From positions 1 through 28,904 of the forward strand of contig JBOHRE010000036.1 of NCBI GenBank assembly GCA_050732635.1: a stretch of 28,904 bases of DNA. Direction: 5' to 3'. Source of the stretch: JBOHRE01 sp050732635. Lineage in GTDB: Bacteria > Gemmatimonadota > Gemmatimonadetes > Longimicrobiales > RSA9. A program made the translations under genes and the position numbers. Within the stretch, counting starts at the first letter, position 1. Each line of letters starts with the position of its first letter. This document shows, piece by piece, positions 16,027-23,602 of the stretch. The notes under the pieces were generated by a model. That model was not told the DNA's origin. It did no database searches and saw only the letters and a program-made list of their open reading frames with translations.

Positions 16027-17874
16027 TCACGCCAGCACCGGCAGTGGCCGGGCGGACCGGGCCGGCCGGCCGGCGTAGGGGATCAGGATCTCGGACTTGC
16101 GCATGTCCCATGCGGCGGTGGGGCAGCGCTCGGCACAGAGGCCGCAGTGGATACACAGGTCTTCATCCTTGACCATGACGCGGGCGGTCTGGAGCAGCGG
16201 GCCGGACACGAACAGCGGCTGCTGAAGGTTCAGCGCCGGCGCGGTGAGGCGGGCACGCAGCTCCGCTTCGGCGCCGTTCTCGGCAATCGTCAGGCAGCTC
16301 AAGGGGCAGACGTCGACACACGCGTCACACTCGATGCAGAGCTGGTCGGTGAAGTGCGTCTGGATGTCGCAGTTGAGGCAACGCTCGACCTCCTTGAGCG
16401 CCTGCTGCACCTCGAAGCCCAGCTCGACCTCGACATCGAGGCCCTGCAAGCGGCGCTCGAGCTCGACATGCCGCATGGCGGCACGGCGCGCGCTGTCGTA
16501 GTCGTTGCTGTAGCTCCATTCGTGCAGCCCCATCTTGGTGCTGATCAGGTTCATGCCGTAGGGCGGCCGCTCGGTGACCGGCGTTCCGCGGCAGTAGTTG
16601 TGGATCGAGATGGCGGCTTGATGGCCGTGCTCGACCGCCCAGATGATGTTTTCCGGCCCCCATGCGGCGTCACCGCCCGCGAACACGCCGGGGAGCGTGC
16701 TCATGAACGTGGTGCGGTCGATGATCGGCAGCTCCCATTGATCGAAGGCCATGCCGATGTCGCGCTCGATCCAGGGGAAGGCGGCTTCCTGGCCAATGGC
16801 GAGGATCACATCGTCGCAGGGGATGACGACAGTGTCGATGGTCTCCGAGCGCTGGCGGCCGGACTCATCAGCGAACCAGCGCACGCGCTCGAACTCCATG
16901 CCCACGAGTCGCCCATGGTCGATCACGAAGCGTGCAGGGGCGTGGTTCTCGAGGATCTCGACCTGCTCCTCTTCGGCGTCCTCGAGCTCCCAGGGCGACG
17001 CCTTGAAGTAGGGGCGCGAGCGCCGCGCCATGACCTTCACGTCGCTGCCGCCGATACGCTTCGAGGTGCGGCAGCAGTCCATGGCGGTGTTGCCGACCCC
17101 GATCACCAGGACGCGGCGGCCAATGCGCTCGATGTGGCCGAACGCGACCGACTCGAGCCAGTCGATCCCGATGTGAACGTGCTCCGGATCGTCGTGGCGG
17201 CCGGGCAGGTCGAGGTCCTTGCCGCGCGGCGCGCCCGAGCCGATGAACACGGCATCGAAACCCTCACGCAGTAGTGCCTCCAGCGACGTGATCGGGCTCT
17301 CCAGTCGCAGGTCCACACCGAGGTCGAGGATCATGTCGATCTCCTCGTTGAGCACCTCGGGCGGCAGCCGGAATTGCGGGATGTTCGACCACATCAGGCC
17401 GCCGGCGCGGTCGTTCTTCTCGAAGATCGTGACGCTGTATCCGAGCGGCAGGAGATCGTTGGCCACAGTCAGTGAAGCGGGCCCGGCGCCGATGCAGGCG
17501 ATGCGCTTGCCGTTCTTCTCGCGCGGCGCGCGCGGCAGCCGGTCGGTGATGTCGCCCTTGAGGTCGGCTGCGACGCGCTTGAGCCGGCAGATCGCGACCG
17601 GTTCGCCGTCGATGCGCGTGCGCCGGCAGGCGGGCTCGCACGGGCGATCACAGGTGCGGCCGAGGATTCCGGGGAAGACGTTCGACTCCCGGTTCAGCAT
17701 GTACGCGTCGGCGTAGCGGCCATGCGCGATCAGGCGGATGTACTGCGGAACGTCGGTGTGGGCGGGACAGGCCCACTGGCAGTCGACGACCCGGTGATAG
17801 TGGGCGGGCTCCGAAACGTCCGTGGGCGCCATGGGCGGTGCATCGCCGGCGCCGTTGCCATGCGGCTGCTTCAT
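16027..17874 (-). CDS. FAD-dependent NAD(P)H:ferredoxin-type oxidoreductase with C-terminal dicluster ferredoxin domain
   Basis: The 615-residue protein resembles the glutamate synthase small subunit. The N-terminal cluster cysteines are C32, C36, C75, C79 and C83. An FAD-binding GAGPAS (129-134), an NAD(P)-binding GVGNTA (259-264) and an FAD-closing FAGGDAAWGPENI (398-410) follow. A C-terminal ferredoxin-like region carries CIECDACVDVC (513-523) and CIHCGLCAERC (574-584), enough for two [4Fe-4S] clusters. The start at 17874 overlaps the preceding small gene (ATGA), which excludes the longer open frame. It lies in the korAB operon, so it probably moves electrons between the Kor enzyme, ferredoxin and NAD(P)H. 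A KorC-like flavoprotein partner is known from aromatic-degrading Azoarcus; homology to it is untested here. Confidence 0.87.
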   Translation of the reverse strand: MKQPHGNGAGDAPPMAPTDVSEPAHYHRVVDCQWACPAHTDVPQYIRLIAHGRYADAYMLNRESNVFPGILGRTCDRPCEPACRRTRIDGEPVAICRLKRVAADLKGDITDRLPRAPREKNGKRIACIGAGPASLTVANDLLPLGYSVTIFEKNDRAGGLMWSNIPQFRLPPEVLNEEIDMILDLGVDLRLESPITSLEALLREGFDAVFIGSGAPRGKDLDLPGRHDDPEHVHIGIDWLESVAFGHIERIGRRVLVIGVGNTAMDCCRTSKRIGGSDVKVMARRSRPYFKASPWELEDAEEEQVEILENHAPARFVIDHGRLVGMEFERVRWFADESGRQRSETIDTVVIPCDDVILAIGQEAAFPWIERDIGMAFDQWELPIIDRTTFMSTLPGVFAGGDAAWGPENIIWAVEHGHQAAISIHNYCRGTPVTERPPYGMNLISTKMGLHEWSYSNDYDSARRAAMRHVELERRLQGLDVEVELGFEVQQALKEVERCLNCDIQTHFTDQLCIECDACVDVCPLSCLTIAENGAEAELRARLTAPALNLQQPLFVSGPLLQTARVMVKDEDLCIHCGLCAERCPTAAWDMRKSEILIPYAGRPARSARPLPVLA

Positions 17875-18107
17875 GCGCCTCGAGGTGGGTCGACGAGTCG
17901 TTCGGGGCGGCGCGCCGCGGACGGCGCGAGGTCCTCCTCGGTCGAGAAGAGAGGACAGAGCGCGCCGGTGCAGCGCGAGCCGTAGTCGAGGCAGATCAGA
18001 TCCTCGGCGTCCTGAATTGCGGGACGCGGGTGCGGCTGTGCGTCCGGCTTGATGACCACGGGCACGAGACGGTCGCAAGCCGAGCAGTACGCCACTCGTT
18101 CGGGCAT
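17871..18107 (-). CDS. Small cysteine-rich (zinc-ribbon or Fe-S-like) protein, first gene of the kor operon
   Basis: The 78-residue protein has cysteines at 8, 11, 39, 46 and 51 (YCSACDR, then ICLDYGSRCTGALCPLF). The pattern suits a zinc ribbon or a small metal site. I do not recognise the family. Its stop overlaps the flavoprotein start by ATGA (17871-17874), and a GGGGGG stretch lies five bases before its ATG as a possible ribosome site. The tail from residue 56 is charged and probably disordered. As the operon's leading gene it could be an accessory, assembly or electron-transfer factor for the Kor/flavoprotein system. This rests only on position and the cysteine pattern. Confidence 0.7.
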   Translation of the reverse strand: MPERVAYCSACDRLVPVVIKPDAQPHPRPAIQDAEDLICLDYGSRCTGALCPLFSTEEDLAPSAARRPERLVDPPRGA

Positions 18108-18271
18108 GGCTGCCCCCCGGCAGGTGTGACGGGCGGTGCCGCGGCGGGCGGCGCCGGTGTAGACTGTTCCTTGAATGTACTACAGACGTCGCCGCTCGCC
18201 AGTCTCTGCCGTCGATGTCGCGGCGAGACGCGCCCTTGCGAGCGTCCGGGAGCGAAGCCAAGCTCAACGGT

Positions 18272-18835
18272 ATGCATGCCATCGAGGCGATCCGGGCGCG
18301 GCGCTCGGCGAAGGTGTTCCGCGCCGATCGGGTCGTGGCGCCGGAGGAAGTCGAGGGGCTGCTCGAGCTCGCTACCCTGGCGCCGAACCACAGGATGACG
18401 CAGCCGTGGCACTTCTACGTGCTCGGGCCGCGGACGAAGGCGTCGTACGCGGCGCTGCGCGGGGCGCTGAAGTCGCGCAAGGTCGAGGATGGCGAGGCCG
18501 CGCGACTCGTGCGCGAGAAGGTCGAACGTGAAACGGCGGCGGTGCCGTGTGTGATCGCGGTGGCCGTCGACCAGCACGAGGACCCTGAAACCCGCGAGGA
18601 GGATGTCGCCGCGAGCTGGATGGGCGTCGAGAACCTGCTCATCGGGGCGCAGGCGATCGGGCTGGCCGGCTACATCCACACCGGTCGCGTGCTGAACCTG
18701 CCGGAATTGCGACGCATCCTGGATGTGCCGGTGTCGCAACGGGTGATCGCGCTGATCGACCTGGGTGAGCCGGCGGAGCGAGCCACGCCGAAACCGCGGG
18801 TGGCCGCAGGCGAGCGCACGCGCTGGCTGGATTGA
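18272..18835 (+). CDS. Nitroreductase-family FMN protein
   Basis: Read from ATG 18272, the product has 187 residues and shows nitroreductase features: the FMN-binding RRSAKVF near residue 10, LATLAPNHRMTQPWHFYV (33-50), and VENLLIGAQAIGLAGYIHTGR in the second half. Such enzymes reduce nitro, quinone or flavin substrates with NAD(P)H. An in-frame upstream start at 18215 would add 19 poorly conserved residues. It is divergent from the kor operon across about 165 bp, which must hold both promoters. Its stop is three bases before the FAD subunit gene, so the two are co-transcribed. The cognate substrate is unknown. Confidence 0.85.
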   Translation: MHAIEAIRARRSAKVFRADRVVAPEEVEGLLELATLAPNHRMTQPWHFYVLGPRTKASYAALRGALKSRKVEDGEAARLVREKVERETAAVPCVIAVAVDQHEDPETREEDVAASWMGVENLLIGAQAIGLAGYIHTGRVLNLPELRRILDVPVSQRVIALIDLGEPAERATPKPRVAAGERTRWLD

Positions 18836-18838
18836 GCG

Positions 18839-19843
18839 ATGCTGCGACTGCCGAAATACGAGTACCACCGGCCCCGTGCAGTCGACGACGCGCTGCTGCT
18901 GCTGAGTCGCCATCTCGGCGACGCGCTGCCCATTGCGGGCGGCACGGACCTGATCCCGAACATGAAGCACGGCCTGTTCACACCCGGCCACCTGATTGCG
19001 CTGCGCGGCATCGCCGCGCTCCGCGGCATCGAGCGGCGCGACGAGGCGCTATGGCTCGGGCCGGCGGAAGCGCTGAGCGACGTCGCTCGGCACCCGCTGG
19101 TGCGGGCTCATACGCCGTCGCTCGCCGAAGCCGCCGGCCGGGTCGCCGGCCCGCAGCTACGCGCCATGGGCACCATCGGCGGCAACCTCTGCCTGGAGAC
19201 GCGCTGCGCCTATTACAACCAGACGCATTTCTGGCGGGATGCGCTCGGCTATTGCCTGAAAAAGGACGGTGATACCTGCCACGTGACGAAGGTCGGCAAG
19301 AAGTGCGTGGCGGCACATTCCGCGGACACGGCGCCGGTGCTGATCACGCTCGCTGCGACGGCCGAGCTGAGCGGGCCGGAGGGCCGGCGCGACGTGTCGC
19401 TTCCGGACTTCTTCGTCGCCGACGGGATCTGGAACAGCGTGCGCCGGCCGGACGAGATCGTGACCGGCATCCGCATCCCGCTGCCGCCGGCGACCATGCG
19501 CACGGCATTCCAGAAGCTGCGGCAGCGCAACTCGATCGACTTCCCGTTGTTGAACGTGGCCGTGGCCTGCGACTTCGAGTCGGACGGCGCAACCGTGCGC
19601 GAGCTGCGCATCGTGGTCTCCGGGCTCGGCGCGCGGCCTCGGGCGCTGGCGGGGCTCGACACGATCGCGCACGGCGAGCGGCTGAGCGACGACGTGATCG
19701 AGGCCGTGGCCGAGCGCGCCTTCCAGCAGTGTCACCCGTTGACCAACATCATCGTCGACACGGAGTGGCGGCGCGCGATGGTACCCGTGCACGTGCGGCG
19801 GGCCCTGAGCTCGGTCGCCGCACCTCCGAGCATCGCTGCCTGA
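18839..19843 (+). CDS. hcrB: FAD/[4Fe-4S] subunit of a 4-hydroxybenzoyl-CoA-reductase-type Mo enzyme
   Basis: The 334-residue protein has the CoxM/HcrB FAD-binding motifs AGGTDL (33-38) and GTIGGNL (111-117). Inserted after the second is a cysteine loop with C118, C123, C139, C147 and C156. The spacing of C123-C139-C147-C156 (16, 8 and 9) equals the spacing I recall for the extra [4Fe-4S] ligands of Thauera HcrB. That loop separates HcrB from xanthine and CO dehydrogenase subunits. It carries low-potential electrons from ferredoxin to the FAD. The gene lies about 8 kb from its presumed partners, on the same strand, in a different gene set. Confidence 0.9.
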   Translation: MLRLPKYEYHRPRAVDDALLLLSRHLGDALPIAGGTDLIPNMKHGLFTPGHLIALRGIAALRGIERRDEALWLGPAEALSDVARHPLVRAHTPSLAEAAGRVAGPQLRAMGTIGGNLCLETRCAYYNQTHFWRDALGYCLKKDGDTCHVTKVGKKCVAAHSADTAPVLITLAATAELSGPEGRRDVSLPDFFVADGIWNSVRRPDEIVTGIRIPLPPATMRTAFQKLRQRNSIDFPLLNVAVACDFESDGATVRELRIVVSGLGARPRALAGLDTIAHGERLSDDVIEAVAERAFQQCHPLTNIIVDTEWRRAMVPVHVRRALSSVAAPPSIAA

Positions 19844-19856
19844 AGACGCGCCCCCG

Positions 19857-21029
19857 GTGCTGACCTGCAAGCGGGCGGAGTTCGCCCTACCCGCAGACCT
19901 CCATTACCTGAATTGTGCGTACATGTCGCCGCTGCACGGCAACGTCGAGGCGGCCGGGCTGGCCGGCGTACGCCGGAAGCTCGACCCGACGAACATCACG
20001 GCGGACGACTTCTTCCGGGACAGCGACACCGCGCGTGACCTGTTCGCGCGCCTGATCAATGCCGAGAGCGCAGCCCGCATCGCGATCATTCCGGCCGCCT
20101 CCTACGGCATCGCGACGGTCTGCCACAACCTGCAGGTGAGCCGCCCGCAAAACGTCGTCATCGCGGCGGAGCAGTTCCCGGCGAATGTGCTTGGTTGGCA
20201 GGCGCTGTGCGCGCGCGCGGGGGCGGAGCTACGGGTGGTCGAACGGCCGGAGTGGGGCGGGGGCGGGGGCGGGCGCGGGGGCGGGGAAGCTCGCGAGTGG
20301 AACGAGCGGATCCTCGAGGCCATCGATGCGGCGACCGCGGTCGTCTCACTGGGCACCATCCACTGGACGGACGGGACGCGCTGGGAGCTCGAATCGATCG
20401 GCGCGCGAGCACGCGAGGTCGGCGCGGTGTTCGTGCTCGATGGCACGCAGTCGGTCGGTGCGCTGCCGCTGGACGTGCAGCGCCTGCGGCCGGATGCTCT
20501 GATCTGCGCCGGCTACAAGTGGCTGCTGGGGCCCTACGGCCTCGGCTGCGCGTATTACGGTCCGCGCTTCGACCATGGGCAGCCGCTCGAGGAGACGTGG
20601 ACGGCGCGCGTCGGCAGCGACGACTTCCGCGCGCTGGTCGAGTATCGGGACGCGTATCGGCCCGGGGCGGTCCGGTACGACGTCGGCGAGCGCAGCAGCT
20701 TTCACCTCACGCCGATGCTGGTGGCAGCGCTCGAGCTGCTGCTGGAGTGGCGACCGGAGCGCATCCAGGCGTACTGCGCCGACCTGATCTCGCCGCTGGT
20801 GGAGGCCGCGGTCGGCCTCGGCTACACGCTCGCGGCGCAGGCGTGGCGCGCCGCGCACCTGTTCGGCCTGCGCGCGCCGCCAGGCACCGACCTCGAGCGC
20901 GTGCGCAGCGCGCTCGAGCGACGGCGCGTCATCGTCTCGCTACGCGGCAACGCAGTCCGCGTTGCGCCGCACGTCTACAACGACGCGGGCGACGTCGCTG
21001 CGCTGATCGACGCGCTCACAGACGCCTGA
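19857..21029 (+). CDS. Class V aminotransferase-fold PLP enzyme
   Basis: The 390-residue protein follows the class V fold (cysteine desulfurase, kynureninase, isopenicillin-N epimerase group). IIPAASYGIATV near 77 would bind the PLP phosphate. VLDGTQSVGALPLD (193-206) holds the PLP-ring aspartate D195. K221 in CAGYKWLLGPYGLG is the Schiff-base lysine. The start is GTG 19857, 13 bases after the hcrB-like stop. An insertion at 133-143 (WGGGGGGRGGG) comes from a GGGGCG hexamer array and is not part of the fold. Substrate cannot be assigned. A cysteine desulfurase or Mo-cofactor sulfurase role is conceivable given the neighbours, but the usual active-site cysteine loop is not evident. Confidence 0.85.
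   Translation: MLTCKRAEFALPADLHYLNCAYMSPLHGNVEAAGLAGVRRKLDPTNITADDFFRDSDTARDLFARLINAESAARIAIIPAASYGIATVCHNLQVSRPQNVVIAAEQFPANVLGWQALCARAGAELRVVERPEWGGGGGGRGGGEAREWNERILEAIDAATAVVSLGTIHWTDGTRWELESIGARAREVGAVFVLDGTQSVGALPLDVQRLRPDALICAGYKWLLGPYGLGCAYYGPRFDHGQPLEETWTARVGSDDFRALVEYRDAYRPGAVRYDVGERSSFHLTPMLVAALELLLEWRPERIQAYCADLISPLVEAAVGLGYTLAAQAWRAAHLFGLRAPPGTDLERVRSALERRRVIVSLRGNAVRVAPHVYNDAGDVAALIDALTDA
20254..20286. repeat. In-frame GGGGCG array inside the aminotransferase gene
   Basis: About five GGGGCG-like units encode Gly-rich residues 134-143 of the aminotransferase. The array keeps frame and interrupts a surface segment between two predicted strands and helices. Confidence 0.85.
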
Positions 21030-21036
21030 GGCAGAC

Positions 21037-21792
21037 GTGCCGCGCGGATGCCGACCCGCCGCGAGCACCGCGGTCTTCTTCGTCGTCTCGTTGATCGTGC
21101 TGTGGCTGCTGCGCGCACCGATCCTGCGCGCTGTGGGTGGCTGGCTCTACGTCGAGGATGAGCCTGTGTCCGCCGACTTCATCTACCTGCTGAACGGGGA
21201 CGTGCATACGCGGCCGTTTCTCGCCGCTCGGCTCTACCGCGAGGGCTGGGCGCCGCGAATCGTGCTGGCGCTCGAGGCGGAGCGACCCGCGACTCGCCTG
21301 GGACTCTACCCAAACGAGACCCGCGCGGCGGCGCGGGCCCTGGTGCACGCCGGCGTGCCCGACAGCGTCATTACCCTGCTGCGCACGCGCGGCGGCGTTG
21401 CGAGCACCGAGGACGAGGCTCTGGTACTGCGACGGTATCTCACGATGCGACCCGCAGGCACTGTGCTGGTGGTGACCTCCGGCCATCACACTCGTCGCGC
21501 CCGCTGGATCCTGCGCTCGGTGCTCGCGGGAGCGGCTGTCGAGGTGCGCATGATCCCGGCCGCCGATGAGCGCTTCGATCGCAGCAACTGGTGGCGCGTG
21601 GACGCCGGACTGCAGTCCCACATCGAGGAATACCTGAAGCTGGTGCACCGGGTGCTAGGGGGCGGGGGCGGGCGCGGGCGCGGGCGGGCGTCACGGCAGG
21701 GAGCGGTAAAGCGTTCTGCTGAAGACGTCGTAGTCTACGCAGAGGTGGCAGCATGCTTCACCCCCCACGAACGATCACTCTCGTGGCCCTGA
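21037..21792 (+). CDS. YdcF/SanA-like DUF218 membrane-anchored protein
   Basis: The 251-residue protein starts at GTG 21037, seven bases after the previous stop. An N-terminal membrane segment (11-30) is followed by the DUF218 core: ADFIYLLNGD (46-55), RPFLAARLYREGWAPRIVL (59-77), TEDEALVLRRYL (124-135) and VLVVTSGHHTRRARWIL (143-159). This fold occurs in envelope proteins linked to vancomycin sensitivity and peptidoglycan or lipid-carrier metabolism. The core ends near residue 206. The remaining 45 residues come from a G/C hexamer array followed by apparently non-coding DNA, and overlap the next gene by 40 bp. An expansion of the array may have removed the original stop. Confidence 0.82.
   Translation: MPRGCRPAASTAVFFVVSLIVLWLLRAPILRAVGGWLYVEDEPVSADFIYLLNGDVHTRPFLAARLYREGWAPRIVLALEAERPATRLGLYPNETRAAARALVHAGVPDSVITLLRTRGGVASTEDEALVLRRYLTMRPAGTVLVVTSGHHTRRARWILRSVLAGAAVEVRMIPAADERFDRSNWWRVDAGLQSHIEEYLKLVHRVLGGGGGRGRGRASRQGAVKRSAEDVVVYAEVAACFTPHERSLSWP
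21658..21690. repeat. GGGCGG/GGGCGC array at the 3' end of the DUF218 gene
   Basis: A run of G-rich hexamer-like units encodes the GGGGGRGRGRA tail after the folded part of the YdcF-like protein. It closely resembles the array at 20254-20286. Confidence 0.82.
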
Positions 21793-22199
21793 CGCTCAGC
21801 CTGGCTGCGTGTGATGCCGACCTGACCGGCGAAGACAGCGCGCTGCGCGTGGTGCCGGATGCCACGACGTATCTGCGCGATGCCACGCTGGGTACGGCGG
21901 ATATCGGCTTCACCGTGCTCAACCGGGGCACCACGATCGTATACCTGGCCCGTTGCGGCGATCGCCTGCTCGCCGCCGTCGACCACTGGGTAACCGGTGG
22001 CTGGACGCAGCAGAGCGGCGACGGCTGCCTGACCATCTATGATGGCTCACCGCTCGAGGTGCAGCCCGGTCAGACGCTGCACAGCCTGCGCGTCCTGCAC
22101 GCAGAGCCGGGGCGCTATCGGCTGCGCCTCGGCGCGAGCGAAGCACCGACCGTCAGCGCCGCGTGGACCGCGACGTCCGACGATTTCCGCGTCCGTTGA
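21753..22199 (+). CDS. Small predicted lipoprotein
   Basis: The 148-residue protein has a lipoprotein signal peptide ending in LSLAAC, with C20 as the lipidation site. The mature part looks all-beta, Ig-like (GFTVLNRGTTIVYLARCGDRLLAAV and RYRLRLGASE), with two further cysteines at about 69 and 91 that could form a disulfide. GAGGT lies seven bases before ATG 21753. It overlaps the tail of the DUF218 gene by 40 bp. No specific family is recognised. It is probably an envelope protein attached by its N-terminal lipid. Confidence 0.8.
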   Translation: MLHPPRTITLVALTLSLAACDADLTGEDSALRVVPDATTYLRDATLGTADIGFTVLNRGTTIVYLARCGDRLLAAVDHWVTGGWTQQSGDGCLTIYDGSPLEVQPGQTLHSLRVLHAEPGRYRLRLGASEAPTVSAAWTATSDDFRVR

Positions 22200-22209
22200 G
22201 TCGGCCACC

Positions 22210-22252
22210 AGCGGCCCGGCCCGCCGCACGCTGTGTCTCCCTGCCGGCCGCT
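22210..22252. terminator. Hairpin between convergent genes
   Basis: AGCGGCC-c-GGC (22210-22220) pairs with GCCGGCCGCT (22243-22252): a 10-bp stem with one bulge and a 22-base loop. It fills the 58-bp gap between the lipoprotein gene and the convergent EamA gene. No T-run follows on either strand, so termination is plausible but unproved. Confidence 0.4.
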
Positions 22253-22257
22253 GCGTC

Positions 22258-23205
22258 TCAGGGCGCCGCACGCGCGCGGGACCGCACGCGCGTGGTCGTG
22301 ATCAGCGCCACCGCACCGATGATGATCGCCGCACCGACCAGCGTGCGCGTGTTCAACGGCTCATCGGCCAGCGCCCAGCCGAGCAGCACCGCGACCACCG
22401 GATTCACGTATGCATAGGTCGCAGCGCGCGCGGCCGGCACCGTTCGCAGCAACCAGATGTACGCACTGTAGCCGATGATCGCGCCGAAGATGATCAGGTA
22501 GAGCAGGGCGAGCAGCGACTTCGCGGAGATCGACTCGACGTCGAGCCGCGCCGGCTCTCCCGTCAGCACTCCGGCAACGAGCAGCAACACGCCGCCCGCC
22601 AGCATCTGCATGCCCGTGGCGATGAACGGCGCCGACGGCTTTGGCGCAGCACGCGAGTACAGTGAGCCGACCGCCCACGACAGAGACGCCACCATCAGCA
22701 CCAGTGCACCGACCGGATCGACCGGCGCCGTGCCGCCGCCGAGCAGCGCGTCCGGTCCGATCAGCAGCGCGACCCCTGCAAAGCCGATCAGCACGCCCAC
22801 CATCACACCACCGCTCGGTCGCACACCGCCCGGACGCAGCCAATCGAGCAGCACGATCCAGAGCGGCACGATCGCAACGAGCAGAGCCGCGATCCCCGAA
22901 GGCACGGTCTGCTCGGCCCAGACCACCCCGCCGTTGCCGCCCAGCAGCAGCAGCCCACCCACCACCAGCGCCGACCGCCACTCCCGTCCGTTCGGCCGCG
23001 GCACACCCACCGCGCGGCGCCAGCCGTACAACAGGGCACCCGCAATCAGAAACCGCACGGCCGCCATCAGGAACGGCGGCATGGTCTCGATCGCAAACCT
23101 GATCGCCAGGTAGGTCGAGCCCCAGATGATGTAGACCGCCGCAAACGCGGCGATCACCTTGGCCCGTGACGGCGCTGCCTCCCCCAGACTCGTCGTGTCC
23201 GCCAT
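22258..23205 (-). CDS. EamA/DMT-family transporter
   Basis: The protein is about 315 residues from the ATG at 23205. Ten hydrophobic segments are arranged as two EamA repeats. The first repeat has AAVYIIWGSTYLAIRFAIET and MPPFLMAAVRFLIAGALL. The second ends in AATYAYVNPVVAVLLGWALADEPL, a signature of the family. It most likely exports a metabolite or amino acid. The in-frame extension to 23310 adds 35 Arg-rich residues without similarity and is rejected. The gene is convergent with the lipoprotein gene, and its 5' side faces a GC-rich gap. Confidence 0.92.
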   Translation of the reverse strand: MADTTSLGEAAPSRAKVIAAFAAVYIIWGSTYLAIRFAIETMPPFLMAAVRFLIAGALLYGWRRAVGVPRPNGREWRSALVVGGLLLLGGNGGVVWAEQTVPSGIAALLVAIVPLWIVLLDWLRPGGVRPSGGVMVGVLIGFAGVALLIGPDALLGGGTAPVDPVGALVLMVASLSWAVGSLYSRAAPKPSAPFIATGMQMLAGGVLLLVAGVLTGEPARLDVESISAKSLLALLYLIIFGAIIGYSAYIWLLRTVPAARAATYAYVNPVVAVLLGWALADEPLNTRTLVGAAIIIGAVALITTTRVRSRARAAP

Positions 23206-23602
23206 TCCCCTACCGTACGCGACCCCGCGCTGCAAATGGGCGCGAAGACTAGCACGCCGCCGACGACCCAGCGAACCCGTTGTGCCCACGGTCATCGCAA
23301 CCACCACCACCGCCGCGACGGATCCGCCAACACGGCGTCACGCTGCGCGCGCGCCGCGCCGACGTACAACGCCCACCCCCGCGTCCAAAGCCACGCCACC
23401 AGCCTCGCCACTCGCGCCGCCCCCCGACTCGCCCTCCGCTGCAGCCCGATCGACCCGCCAGCGACCCGGCCCGCGCGCCCGCCCGCCGTCCCTTTCCCGC
23501 TCACTGCCTCAGCCATGGTGACCGTAACCAGTGAAAGTGTGTACAGTGGTGTCAAGCTAGGGCGCTGGCTGTAACCTGTCAAGAGTGTTATGTTGGTTAC
23601 CT
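23206..23602. other. Intergenic region upstream of the CGNR gene
   Basis: The left 300 bp are Arg/Pro/Ala-coding noise in all frames, with no supported gene. The right 80 bp are AT-richer and hold the GTAACC operator-like motifs that precede the CGNR regulator. Confidence 0.45.
23524..23600. promoter_or_regulatory. Operator-like GTAACC motifs before the CGNR gene
   Basis: GTAACC occurs at 23524-23529 and 23571-23576, and its reverse complement GGTTAC at 23595-23600, just before the ATG at 23603. The last two form an inverted pair separated by 18 bases. TGTCAAG also occurs twice (near 23549 and 23577). Such spacing suits a dimeric repressor, perhaps the CGNR protein itself. Confidence 0.4.

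Noticed and set aside
15700..17274. 524-residue plus-strand frame opposite the flavoprotein gene
   Set aside because: Antisense shadow; no recognisable domain or ribosome site.
17875..18282. N-terminal extension of the flavoprotein frame up to 18282
   Set aside because: The extension is Arg/Pro-rich noise and covers the real small cysteine-rich gene; the ATGA overlap fixes the start at 17874.
23206..23582. Small genes on either strand before the CGNR gene
   Set aside because: The frames are low-complexity Ala/Arg/Pro and lack start signals or domains.
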